Assembly (NCBI GenBank): GCA_965263325.1
Contig: CBDHGY010000002.1
Location: 1,488,001-1,552,000 of the forward strand
Reading direction: 5' to 3'
Length of the DNA stretch: 64,000 nucleotides
From: CBDHGY01 sp965263325
GTDB lineage: Bacteria > Pseudomonadota > Alphaproteobacteria > Caulobacterales > Hyphomonadaceae
The stretch's first letter is position 1. Each line of letters begins with the position of its first letter. The position numbers and the translations under genes are program-made. Under the pieces are notes generated by a model. The model saw nothing but the letters and a program-made list of their open reading frames with translations. It was not told where the DNA came from and made no database searches. Positions 43,304 through 51,799 of the stretch are shown in pieces.

Positions 43304-44236
43304 ATGGCTATCAGACACTTTCTTGATCTCTGGCAAGTTGAAGCATCAGATTTGCTCGCCATTCTTGATGAAGCCCACCGCACCAAGAAAGCCCGTGCTG
43401 GCTGGCCAAAGGGCAAGGCCGATGATGGCGCACCTCTAGACGGCCGGACGCTTGCGATGATTTTTGAGAAATCGTCAACGCGCACACGCTTCAGTTTCGA
43501 TATGGCCATGCGCCAACTTGGCGGCAGTTCTATTACAGCGACGTCCAATGATATGCAGCTCGGCCGCGGAGAAACGATAGAAGACACTGCCCGCGTGCTC
43601 AGCCGATATGTCGACGGCGTTATGATCCGCGCAAATAATCACAATGACGTTCTCGCATTTGCAGAAGCCGCAAGCGTGCCGGTTATAAACGGTCTGACAG
43701 ACCGCTCGCATCCATGCCAGATCATGGCTGATCTCCAAACTTTGGAAGAGCACGGTGTTACGCTCAACGGCGCACGCCTTGCCTGGGTCGGTGATGGAAA
43801 CAATGTCTGCGCCAGCCTGATGCATGCCGCACCAAAATTTGGGTTCTCCCTGGCAGTCGGAACACCCAAGGCATACGCCCCGCCGCAACGCGATCTGGAA
43901 ATTGCCCGCGAGTTGCAGGGCCGGATCGATATGTTTGATACAGCGCAGGCAGCCGTAAAAGGCGCAGATGTCATCATCGCAGACACCTTCGTATCGATGG
44001 GAGACAAGGATGCGGATACGCGTCTTGCCGACTTAGCGCCCTTTGCGGTGACGGACGAACTTATGGGCGCGGCGAATGCTGGCGCAAAATTCCTGCATTG
44101 CCTGCCAGCGCACCGGGGAGAAGAAGTCACCGCCAGCGTAATTGATGGACCAGCGTCACTGGTATTTGATGAGGCCGAAAATCGCTTGCACGCCCAAAAG
44201 GCGATCCTGAAATGGTGTTTCGATGCTTTGCGCTAG
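43304..44236 (+). CDS. argF: Ornithine carbamoyltransferase
   Basis: A 310-aa enzyme that makes citrulline from ornithine and carbamoyl phosphate. Motifs are the carbamoyl-phosphate loop FEKSSTRTRFSFDMAM, DRSHPCQIMADLQT and HCLPAHRGEEVT. The start at 43304 (MAIRHFLDLWQ) fits the family; an upstream codon at 43253 adds 17 unlikely residues. Same pathway and strand as argD, separated by an esterase and a MAPEG gene. Confidence 0.95.
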   Translation: MAIRHFLDLWQVEASDLLAILDEAHRTKKARAGWPKGKADDGAPLDGRTLAMIFEKSSTRTRFSFDMAMRQLGGSSITATSNDMQLGRGETIEDTARVLSRYVDGVMIRANNHNDVLAFAEAASVPVINGLTDRSHPCQIMADLQTLEEHGVTLNGARLAWVGDGNNVCASLMHAAPKFGFSLAVGTPKAYAPPQRDLEIARELQGRIDMFDTAQAAVKGADVIIADTFVSMGDKDADTRLADLAPFAVTDELMGAANAGAKFLHCLPAHRGEEVTASVIDGPASLVFDEAENRLHAQKAILKWCFDALR

Positions 44237-44245
44237 GAATTCCGA

Positions 44246-44617
44246 CTAGCGGCGCTTGAAGATCGATTTGAACCCGGATGCGAGGGAATTCAGATCTTTG
44301 CAAAGCGTATCGAACATTTCTTCAATAAAATCATCCGGCTCGGAATTTGGGGTAGAGGCTCTTGCAGATGGCTTTGCGTAAGCGGGTGAAGGTCGTGTAT
44401 TTCTCTGACCCGTTGGTCGTTTAGCCGGTTTGCCCCGGCGAAGTTCTACAATTTGGTTGTAGGCTTCCTGAATTTCCAAAAAACGGCGAACGTTATCAGG
44501 CGTTGAGCCGCAAACATCTGGATGCGCCGTGCGAACGAGCTTCCTGTAAACAGATCGGAGTTCCTCATCGGAGCATGAGGGGCTCGCACCCAATATCTTG
44601 TATAAACGTTCGGACAT
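44246..44617 (-). CDS. J-domain protein
   Basis: A 123-aa protein whose N-terminal 65 residues form a J-domain (RLYKILGASPSCSDEELRSV) with the HPD motif in LVRTAHPDVCGST, the element that stimulates Hsp70/DnaK ATPase. The C-terminal half is basic and low-complexity, then DDFIEEMFDTLCKDLNSL and a basic end (FKSIFKRR) that may touch membrane. The start could be 44617 or 44644; neither has a clear ribosome site. It lies just downstream of a TerB-domain gene. TerB and J-domains are fused in DjlA, so the pair may act like a split DjlA. Confidence 0.82.
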   Translation of the reverse strand: MSERLYKILGASPSCSDEELRSVYRKLVRTAHPDVCGSTPDNVRRFLEIQEAYNQIVELRRGKPAKRPTGQRNTRPSPAYAKPSARASTPNSEPDDFIEEMFDTLCKDLNSLASGFKSIFKRR

Positions 44618-44714
44618 CAGGACGTTATATGCTGTTCGATACATTTACAAAACTCTAATTAACAGCGAACGCTGCGATTAATTATCGCATTGCATACCGA
44701 GTGCCAAAACTCAA

Positions 44715-45224
44715 TCAGTATCGGCTTTTTTCGTAGATTACATCCACAATAGTTTTTGCTTCGTCGGGCGTTATTTCCATAACTTCCAACAATCTATCGA
44801 GGAAATCTCGTTCCTTATCATCCATATGTCCATCAGCAAAAACGATGTCGACGCAATGCGCAAACATGGCTTTGTGACTATCCCTCGGCATCGCGCGGAC
44901 TGCTTCGCCGAGATAGTCTGTTCGGCTTTTCATGCGATCTTCGACCGATATATTGATCGCCGTCAGAGCTTCTGGAGAATTTATGTACTCCTTCATCGTT
45001 TTGCTGCGGCGCACCAAAGCCTGAATGTACTCTTTTTCCTGCCAAACGACTTCATTGTCGGCGTTCATTGCGGCCAGTAATATTGCAAGGAAGGCTTCCT
45101 GCACCGACCAATCATTGGGCGTCTGGTCACCGACGCCACCGAAAACATCAACTTCCTTTTCCTCAACCTCTTTGAGTTTGCCGAGGAACAGTCCTTCCAT
45201 CACGGGTGGCGGTTTATCTGTCAT
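44715..45224 (-). CDS. TerB-family protein
   Basis: A 169-aa protein with a TerB (tellurite-resistance/DjlA-type) all-helical domain. The paired metal-binding-like helices are EAFLAILLAAMNADNEVVW and CVDIVFADGHMDDKERDFLD (acidic D-x-x-x-D/E pattern); ITPDEAKTIVDVIY follows. A GGAGA site precedes the ATG. It is the third gene of a minus-strand run beginning with a large lipoprotein, with 22 bases to the previous gene, and a J-domain gene follows. TerB proteins bind membrane-linked complexes in stress systems, but the partner here is unknown. Confidence 0.85.
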   Translation of the reverse strand: MTDKPPPVMEGLFLGKLKEVEEKEVDVFGGVGDQTPNDWSVQEAFLAILLAAMNADNEVVWQEKEYIQALVRRSKTMKEYINSPEALTAINISVEDRMKSRTDYLGEAVRAMPRDSHKAMFAHCVDIVFADGHMDDKERDFLDRLLEVMEITPDEAKTIVDVIYEKSRY

Positions 45225-45246
45225 GGGAAATCTCCAGAAATTCGAA

Positions 45247-45924
45247 TTACTTGCAATTCTTGTTTGGGTCAGGATCGAATGGATTTGATCTCGTGCAAGG
45301 CACTTTCACGCGCGTGCTTTGATTTAGCGCTTGCGTCACTTTTTTAGCGATCTCTTCTTCGTTGACTTCGCGAGCAAGAAGCTCGGCTGTCAGTTTTTGA
45401 GCAACAATACTGCGCCAACTGTCTGACGTGACTTCATCCTTATCGAAATCCCAAGGTTCAATCGGCTTCCTAGGCTCTAGGAAGGCTTCTTGCGCTTGAG
45501 TCTGCGCGAGTTCTCGATAATTCTCTATCCGCTCTTCAACTTGGCTGATCTTTCGCATGGTATTCGCGATATCGCGGTACGTTTGAAAGTGTGCATTTTG
45601 CTGTTCGAGCTTATCGATCTCCGCTTTGGCGTCTTCCAAATCCTCGCTCACTTGGGCAAACTTCTTTTCCAACTCAACGTACGGCTCCTGGGCATCTTCT
45701 TTTGCCTGCTCCGAAAGAGTTTCCGAGTGCCACGCCATTAGGATTGACCCCACCAATCCTGAAACTGCGAAGGCACCGAGAACGACTGATAGGAGCCCAT
45801 ATCTCGCGGTACGGCCCTTTGCTTTCTTGACTTCGGCCTTTAGCTCTGCGAGCTCGCCTTGTGTTGTTGCCTGCGCCGGAAATATCAGCGATGTACTTGT
45901 AGGCTTTCCGTCTCTATCACTCAT
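45247..45924 (-). CDS. Membrane-anchored coiled-coil protein
   Basis: A 225-aa protein with a cytoplasmic N-terminus, one membrane segment (YGLLSVVLGAFAVSGLVGSI, about residues 42-64) and a periplasmic coiled coil at about 75-145 (LEKKFAQVSEDLEDAKAEID). The C-terminal domain ends with two cysteines (VPCTRSNPF, NKNCK). No family recognised. It lies four bases after the lipoprotein gene and 22 before the TerB gene, so the three are surely one operon. Confidence 0.75.
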   Translation of the reverse strand: MSDRDGKPTSTSLIFPAQATTQGELAELKAEVKKAKGRTARYGLLSVVLGAFAVSGLVGSILMAWHSETLSEQAKEDAQEPYVELEKKFAQVSEDLEDAKAEIDKLEQQNAHFQTYRDIANTMRKISQVEERIENYRELAQTQAQEAFLEPRKPIEPWDFDKDEVTSDSWRSIVAQKLTAELLAREVNEEEIAKKVTQALNQSTRVKVPCTRSNPFDPDPNKNCK

Positions 45925-45928
45925 TGCC

Positions 45929-47932
45929 TTACCTCAAATCCTTACCATCACAATCATTCAAACCAAGTAGCTCGAAAAGCATCTTAGCTTCCAATGCGTC
46001 TTGAGTTGGTGCTTCTCCCGTTCCGCCGAGATCTATACCGCAGTTCAAAGAAAGAACGCGGCCGAGCTCCACCACCTGCCGGCTGTCGTAGGCAATACCA
46101 TCAGCACCTACGAAACTACCCGACACAGCGATTTGTTCGAATGCCTCTTCCGCCTCTCTGAAATGCGAATTCGTCTGCGAGCCTCCCTTACGAGCGATTT
46201 GCGCTTTGCGATACTTGGTCATTGCTTTGAGAATGGCACCCTCACCAACCGATTGAACTCGATTGCAAGCTCTGTCGCCGCCAAACTCTTTGCGTTGATA
46301 CTGCAGGTGCGCTTTGCAAGCCTGATTCAAGTAAGAGACTTTGGAAGGATCGAATTCCACTGCGCGTTCGGCTGTCCGAACTGCTTCACCGGTTTGAACT
46401 GGATTTGTTGAATCAATCGCGCGCATTTCAATAACGCTAAGCAGATAATTCGCTTCAGCCGCTACTTCCGGGTATTTATTTCCCGGGCTGGCGAGACGAT
46501 TGGCTTCAGCAAAAAGTGATTTCACCTCGCTGGTCGTACTTGAATTAGATGTCCTGATTAGGAACTTGCCGAGCTCCAGGTGCGGGTGCGGAAACTCACC
46601 GAAGCGGTTTTTCGCTTGACGCAGATCAGACACATTCGGGCTGCGCTTGATCGATGTGAGCAGTTCAAGCATATCCTGCTCACGTTGAGCCGTGCTTGTC
46701 GTCGTAGCTGTAACATTCCCGACTTCGCCAAACAGCTTTGCGACCGTCAAATTGCCCGGATTGCTTAGACCTGCGGTATTTAAGAGCTTTGCAAAGGTCG
46801 TGACCGAGGTAGACTTCATTCCACGCGCTGAATTGTTTCGGTTCGCACGTGCGGACAAATATGAGTCCAACGCTGCTTGTTGCAGCCCGGCACTGACACC
46901 ATCCGGCTTGCAGGTTGAACTTGGACTGTCATGCAGGAAGGCGAGCGCATCCGCTCGCCATTCATAAGCATGGGCCTTTTCGAAATCTTCGAGTCCATCA
47001 ATACGCACGCTATCCAAATATGCATTCGCCGCTTGGCACAAATCTTCCGATTTCTGCAGCGTGTCGGTCGTGTTTCGGTTCGCATCGTACGAGAGGGCAT
47101 CCGCGTACTTCAGACTGAGGCCTGCATACTGCCCTCTTAGATTGGGATCGCCGTATGCCACTTCCCGCGCTTCCGAGAGAAACGTCGCTTCGCATCTCGA
47201 CACAGTGGACGTCATCATTGTGCTGCAATGTTCTAATGCAATATCGACGATCGCCGCTCTAGCTTTGGACGCTTTAACGCTATCGCTTATGCCCAGCTGT
47301 TTAAGCTCGTTTATCGCCGTTTCAACGCCTGCACTCGAATTGCGTTTTACTGCAAATGCACTTTTTGCCTTTGCCCATTTGATTACGAGGCCCGCTGATG
47401 GATCTGAAACTTTCCCATAGGCTTTGATGCCTTTTTCGAGGCAAGGCTCTTCGCCCCCGCAATTTGTAACGCCATCAATAAGCAGCCCCGCGCTCAACAA
47501 TGCATCAGCACGTATGACTTTGCGATCTGAGCTGAACTTCTTCTCCAACTCGGCATCACCAAGGGAGCTGTCCGCCGCGTTAACCTCGGACGCATCGAGC
47601 AAACGCAAGACCTTTCCGAGCGTTACCTTTTTTGATTCTACGGTCGATGTTTCTGCCACATCAGCGTAAAGCCGAGCGGCATTCATCGCCGCGATGCTAG
47701 CCATTTTCCTGCTATCGAGCTCTCGAGACGCCCGTTCACACGTCTCTGCTGTGTCTTCTACGCTAGTACTGGTTGGAATCGCGAATGCTTGCATATCACC
47801 GCAATCAGTTTGCGTAGCAGGCACAGTTCCGATCAACACAGGTGGCTTGTCCGGTTCCGTTTGGCAGGCACCCACACCGAGTATCATTGACGCTGCAAGC
47901 GTATATTTTAGTCCACGAATGGTAGGTTGCAT
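45929..47932 (-). CDS. Large lipoprotein with TPR-like helical repeats
   Basis: A 667-aa lipoprotein. The signal peptide ends in LGVGAC (about residues 18-23). The mature part is almost wholly helical, with TPR-like units such as RKMASIAAMNAARLYADVAE, YAGLSLKYADALSYDAN and AHAYEWRADALAFLHDS, and later FREAEEAFEQIAVSG. Several cysteine pairs suit a periplasmic or outer-membrane location. No named family recognised. It is the first gene of the minus-strand run (lipoprotein, coiled coil, TerB), divergent from another TPR-like membrane protein pair. Confidence 0.75.
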   Translation of the reverse strand: MQPTIRGLKYTLAASMILGVGACQTEPDKPPVLIGTVPATQTDCGDMQAFAIPTSTSVEDTAETCERASRELDSRKMASIAAMNAARLYADVAETSTVESKKVTLGKVLRLLDASEVNAADSSLGDAELEKKFSSDRKVIRADALLSAGLLIDGVTNCGGEEPCLEKGIKAYGKVSDPSAGLVIKWAKAKSAFAVKRNSSAGVETAINELKQLGISDSVKASKARAAIVDIALEHCSTMMTSTVSRCEATFLSEAREVAYGDPNLRGQYAGLSLKYADALSYDANRNTTDTLQKSEDLCQAANAYLDSVRIDGLEDFEKAHAYEWRADALAFLHDSPSSTCKPDGVSAGLQQAALDSYLSARANRNNSARGMKSTSVTTFAKLLNTAGLSNPGNLTVAKLFGEVGNVTATTTSTAQREQDMLELLTSIKRSPNVSDLRQAKNRFGEFPHPHLELGKFLIRTSNSSTTSEVKSLFAEANRLASPGNKYPEVAAEANYLLSVIEMRAIDSTNPVQTGEAVRTAERAVEFDPSKVSYLNQACKAHLQYQRKEFGGDRACNRVQSVGEGAILKAMTKYRKAQIARKGGSQTNSHFREAEEAFEQIAVSGSFVGADGIAYDSRQVVELGRVLSLNCGIDLGGTGEAPTQDALEAKMLFELLGLNDCDGKDLR

Positions 47933-48041
47933 CCCTTTTTGTCCCCTAGAAAATCGTTATGAAAACGCGCTCTCCAGAGACGAGTTAACTACATCAATAA
48001 ATAACGTGCAACACGAAAATCTTATCGATTTTGCTTTTGTC

Positions 48042-48069
48042 TTCACAATGTGTCTGTGAGTGCTATAAA
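48042..48069 (+). promoter_or_regulatory. Candidate sigma-70-type promoter
   Basis: TTCACA and TATAAA separated by 16 bases, in the divergent spacer, 30 bases before the GTG start of the small membrane protein. The match is good for an alphaproteobacterial promoter but rests on two hexamers only. Confidence 0.4.
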
Positions 48070-48099
48070 TAAAAACAGGAACATAAGAGGGGACTTCTA

Positions 48100-48456
48100 G
48101 TGTTCGGCGTACAGGGGGACTACGAGTCCTATTTGATCGAACTAAAGCGGGCGCGTCGCAGATCAGTTGTTTATTTGGTCATTGCGCTCGCGGTAACCCT
48201 TACCTTGGGCAGTATGTCGCTCGTGCTTATGCTCAGAAACCCCGGCATTGGATCAATGCCGACGCTCCAATTCGTCAACTTTGAGACCATCCTGAACCTT
48301 GCGCATTTTTCATTGAATATCGCCGTCGCAAGTATGATGCGATATTGGTATTTGCGCCAAGACAAGCTCACAACACTGCTGACCCAGGCAATGGTTATTG
48401 AGCAGAAGCACGATATGGCCATTCGAGTGCTTCTTAAGCAACGCCGAAGCCGATAG
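48100..48456 (+). CDS. Small two-helix membrane protein
   Basis: A 118-aa protein from a GTG start with a GAGGGG site. It has a basic amphipathic N-terminus (LIELKRARRRS), a membrane segment (VVYLVIALAVTLTLGSMSLVLML), a short loop, a second hydrophobic stretch (LNLAHFSLNIAVASMMRYW) and a charged C-terminal helix. No family recognised. It is followed 13 bases later by a TPR-like membrane protein, and the pair is divergent from the TerB/lipoprotein operon. Confidence 0.65.
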   Translation: MFGVQGDYESYLIELKRARRRSVVYLVIALAVTLTLGSMSLVLMLRNPGIGSMPTLQFVNFETILNLAHFSLNIAVASMMRYWYLRQDKLTTLLTQAMVIEQKHDMAIRVLLKQRRSR

Positions 48457-48469
48457 TTTGGGGGATAAG

Positions 48470-49933
48470 ATGACGGGACCACAAAAAACTCTGACTGACA
48501 TCTGGAACGAAGTTCAAAAAGAACAGCGCCAGTTCAACAAAATCGTTCGGTATATGATGACGGCTCTGATTGTGACCGCGTTGGTCGTCGGCGCGGGTGT
48601 GTTGATGTCATGGTTCAAACTCAACAACCTGTCGAGCACATATCAGCAAAGCATTGCCGAGGCTGAAGCCCAAGTTGCCATCAGTCGATCAACCTCAATT
48701 TCCAATCGACAAACAATCAATGCCCAATTGCTCGCCTTGCGGAAGGACTTGAATGAACAGCGCGATCTGGAGAATTTGCCGAGAAGCATAGACCGGGTTC
48801 TTGATGCGCGAAAAAGTGGTGCCGACCTTCCCTCATTTATAGACCTAAGAAACAAAGCCATCCAAACAGCGGAAAATAGCGCTCTTGGAAATGGCATGTC
48901 CAATAACGGTGCCTACCTGATTCAACAAATCCTCGAAGAGCATAAACGCGTTCCTGAGGAAAATGTCTTAAATGAAGATCAGGCTCTCTTACTAAATGGC
49001 GTCCTAACCTACTGGCGGAATGGACCCAACGAGGTTGCACTTACGGCGTTAGAAGACGTCGTGGAAAAATCGAACAGTCAGCGGATTAAAGGCTTCGGCA
49101 ATTCGGCGCTCGCGCACTTTTATTACCAGCAAGCCGACGAAAACAATGATGATAGTTTGGGGTGGGACAAAGGCTGCAAAGAAGCCGTCGACAAAGCACG
49201 AGTTGCAGCAGCTTTGATTGTCGCATCACCACAAACACTCCTTGCCAAAGCCGAATGTCAGAGAAAAGGAGGCTATCCTTCCGAAGCCTTCAAATCGTTT
49301 CTCGAAGCGCTTGAAACGATATTACGCGAGCGCAAAGGAGATGAAATTAGCGCTCAGCTTCGGTATGCCGTTCACGGAACAGGAACAACGCTGGTTGCCC
49401 TAAAGAGCGCTGAAACCCGCGACCAAACTGTCACCCGCAGACTTCCGGAATTGATCACGAAATTAAAAGGCTTGCCGCTTCCGGAAAAAGCTAATGGAAA
49501 ACCATTCTTCGACAATAATGCTGACGAACTATCAATCGCTCGCTCGCTTTTGAATTATGCTGCTGACTTGCGTGCAGAACTCGGCGAAGGTGAAATTACG
49601 AGGCTCTATTCTACTGAGAATATCGGTTTCATTTATTTGTTACAGAATGATTGGGAGTCGGCAGCCAATCACGCGCGTGAAATCGATGAAAAATTGGCGC
49701 TCGGCTGGAACCTGACTGTTTTCATCATCGCGCTGGAGCAGCAGGCGAAGGATACGAATTTATCGAGGTCAGAGCGCGCAGCACTCAGAGCAGAAGCGAA
49801 GTTTGCTCGGTTGAAGCTCAGCTTCATGCGCCAAGATCAGCTTGATGTTGCAGAAATCAAAAAGCTCCTGCCCGCAGACTACGCCCATGAAGTCGATAAA
49901 ATCGTGAGCTCAATCTCTGGCGGACAACCATAG
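48470..49933 (+). CDS. Membrane-anchored helical-repeat protein
   Basis: A 487-aa protein with a short cytoplasmic N-terminus, one membrane segment (VRYMMTALIVTALVVGAGVL, about 26-48), a coiled-coil stretch and then TPR-like helical repeats in the periplasm (FGNSALAHFYYQQADENNDD, AALIVASPQTLLAKAECQRK, SIARSLLNYAADLRAELGE). The GGGGGATAAG site fixes the ATG at 48470; an upstream ATG at 48398 lies inside the previous gene. No family recognised. In composition and plan it resembles the large lipoprotein on the other side of the divergent promoter. Confidence 0.72.
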   Translation: MTGPQKTLTDIWNEVQKEQRQFNKIVRYMMTALIVTALVVGAGVLMSWFKLNNLSSTYQQSIAEAEAQVAISRSTSISNRQTINAQLLALRKDLNEQRDLENLPRSIDRVLDARKSGADLPSFIDLRNKAIQTAENSALGNGMSNNGAYLIQQILEEHKRVPEENVLNEDQALLLNGVLTYWRNGPNEVALTALEDVVEKSNSQRIKGFGNSALAHFYYQQADENNDDSLGWDKGCKEAVDKARVAAALIVASPQTLLAKAECQRKGGYPSEAFKSFLEALETILRERKGDEISAQLRYAVHGTGTTLVALKSAETRDQTVTRRLPELITKLKGLPLPEKANGKPFFDNNADELSIARSLLNYAADLRAELGEGEITRLYSTENIGFIYLLQNDWESAANHAREIDEKLALGWNLTVFIIALEQQAKDTNLSRSERAALRAEAKFARLKLSFMRQDQLDVAEIKKLLPADYAHEVDKIVSSISGGQP

Positions 49934-50018
49934 GAACCTCAAAGACTGGCCGTTCTCCCCGTTGCTACGCCCCTCTACCTCTTGCACTTGGACCGCCCCG
50001 CTGCCACATGGGTGAGCC

Positions 50019-50948
50019 ATGAAAGACACAGCCCACACCAGCGACTTTGTCGCCAATTTTCAAATTGCCGAACGCCCGGTACGCGGACGGATCGCCAAGC
50101 TGGGTGCGCTCAGCCTCGACGGAATATTAAATCGTCACGACTACCCGCCGACGCTCGCTCGTGTTTTGGGCGAAGCCGTAACACTTGCCGCCTTGGTTGG
50201 CTCAAGCTTGAAGTTTGAAGGCCGACTTCTCGTTCAAGCAGAAGGCGATGGTCCTGTTTCAATGTTAGTAGGGGAATATCGGACGGATGGTGGCCTGCGC
50301 GGCTATGCCCGTTTCGATGAAGACCGATGGGCAAATCTCGATCGCATCAATCGCGGCGAACGCCCTCACATGCCACAGCTTTTCGGAAAGACAGGACGTC
50401 TCGCGCTCATCATGGTTCCCGACACGGCGGGAACGCAGCCTTATCAGGGCATTGTGCCGCTGACCAAAGGCACACTAGCAGAATGCGCTGAAGTTTACTT
50501 TAAGAATAGTGAGCAGATACCTTCCCGCGTTGGGTTGTCTGTTGCCGAATTGGAAGTTCCGGGTCAGCCGACGGCTTGGCGCGCGGGTGGAATGCTCGTA
50601 CAACAAATCGCTGGCGACGACGCGCGCGGCGAGACGGATGATTCATGGGATGAAGCAAAGGCGCTCTTCGCAACTTTGACAGATGGCGAACTCGCCGACC
50701 CGGACTTGCCAGCTGATCAATTGCTCTTTCGCCTGTTTCACGAAACCGGTGTTCATATGGAACAACCGTACGATGTTCGTGATGCCTGCACGTGCAATGA
50801 GGAACGGCTTGTTGCAACGCTGAAATCTATGCCGGACAATGAATTACGAGAGCTTGTTGAAGAAAACGGCTCACTCAGCATCGATTGCCAATTTTGCAAT
50901 CGCCATTACGACATTGCAATTGAAGACGTCACCGGAGCTACAAATTGA
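50019..50948 (+). CDS. hslO: Redox-regulated chaperone Hsp33
   Basis: A 309-aa holdase switched on by oxidation. The C-terminal zinc centre is complete: CTC in DACTCNEE and CQFC in DCQFCNRHYD. The N-terminal core has GEAVTLAALVGSSLKFEGRL and GPVSMLVGEYRTDGGLRGYA. Cysteine oxidation releases zinc and unfolds the linker to bind client proteins. The stop overlaps the TTG start of the next gene by four bases. Confidence 0.95.
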   Translation: MKDTAHTSDFVANFQIAERPVRGRIAKLGALSLDGILNRHDYPPTLARVLGEAVTLAALVGSSLKFEGRLLVQAEGDGPVSMLVGEYRTDGGLRGYARFDEDRWANLDRINRGERPHMPQLFGKTGRLALIMVPDTAGTQPYQGIVPLTKGTLAECAEVYFKNSEQIPSRVGLSVAELEVPGQPTAWRAGGMLVQQIAGDDARGETDDSWDEAKALFATLTDGELADPDLPADQLLFRLFHETGVHMEQPYDVRDACTCNEERLVATLKSMPDNELRELVEENGSLSIDCQFCNRHYDIAIEDVTGATN

Positions 50949-51652
50949 GGCTCTCCGATGCGATTGACCGCGACGCCCTAAAAAAGGCGTTCGCCGTCGA
51001 CCAACGTATCCAAATCAGCAATTTTCTCGATACGGACAGTGCGAAATCCCTTTTTGACGCTTACAGCGAAATCCCCTGGCGGCTCGTGCTGAATGAAGGC
51101 GAACAACATTTCGACATTGCGCCGGAACAGCTTTCTGCGCTTAGCTCCGAGAAGCTAAAACTTCTGACAGACGGTGCTCGGGAGCGCAGCCGATCGCAAT
51201 TCCAATACATGTACAAGAATTACCCCGTCGCGGACATCGCAACCGGTGCTGGCCTGCCTTCCGGACCGATAAAAGGCATGTATGAATTCATGAACAGCGA
51301 CAATGTTCTTGACCTGCTCAATGAGCTAACGGGGCTGAAAGCTGAATTTTGTGATATGCAGGCGACACGATACGAAACTGGACATTTTCTTACAGCCCAT
51401 GATGACAATGTAGCGTCAAAGAACCGAAAATTCGCCTATGTCCTGAGTCTCAACCCGGACTGGAAATCTGGTTGGGGCGGACTGTTACAGTTTTTGAAAT
51501 CCCGTTCATCCAGCTCTGTTCAAAAGTCATTTGTTCCGAGTTTCAACACGCTGAGCTTGTTCCAGGTCCCGGTACTGCACAGGGTGAGCATTGTTGAACC
51601 ACACGCATCAGCCGCGCGTTTATCTCTCACCGGTTGGTATCGCACCCATTAG
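50945..51652 (+). CDS. 2OG-Fe(II) oxygenase (prolyl-hydroxylase-like)
   Basis: A 235-aa dioxygenase. The facial triad is readable: His152 and Asp154 in GHFLTAHDDNV, His212 in VPVLHRVSIV, with Arg225 (ASAARLSLTGWYR) to bind 2-oxoglutarate. The double-stranded beta-helix also has FAYVLSLNPDWKSGWGGLLQ. The closest plan is the prolyl-4-hydroxylase/Tpa1-OGFOD1 type that modifies ribosomal or other proteins; the substrate is not known. It starts at TTG 50945 inside the hslO stop, so both are made together. A bidirectional terminator follows. Confidence 0.85.
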   Translation: MRLSDAIDRDALKKAFAVDQRIQISNFLDTDSAKSLFDAYSEIPWRLVLNEGEQHFDIAPEQLSALSSEKLKLLTDGARERSRSQFQYMYKNYPVADIATGAGLPSGPIKGMYEFMNSDNVLDLLNELTGLKAEFCDMQATRYETGHFLTAHDDNVASKNRKFAYVLSLNPDWKSGWGGLLQFLKSRSSSSVQKSFVPSFNTLSLFQVPVLHRVSIVEPHASAARLSLTGWYRTH

Positions 51653-51683
51653 AAAAACGGCCCCCCATTCTGGGAGGCCGTTT
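51653..51683. terminator. Bidirectional Rho-independent terminator
   Basis: Stem AAACGGCC/GGCCGTTT with inner CCCA/TGGG, an A5 run before it and a short T run after. It directly follows the oxygenase stop and also faces the end of the convergent 2TM beta-rich protein gene. Confidence 0.8.
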
Positions 51684-51799
51684 GCGAGCCTGGCAAACGT
51701 ACCGATGACTAAGTTGTTGCTCCGAGAAGGGGATCAAGTCGTGCAACGACCCAGTATTTCTCGGCAGGTAGATGGAGCCAGGTCGAGGTTGGCTTGATC

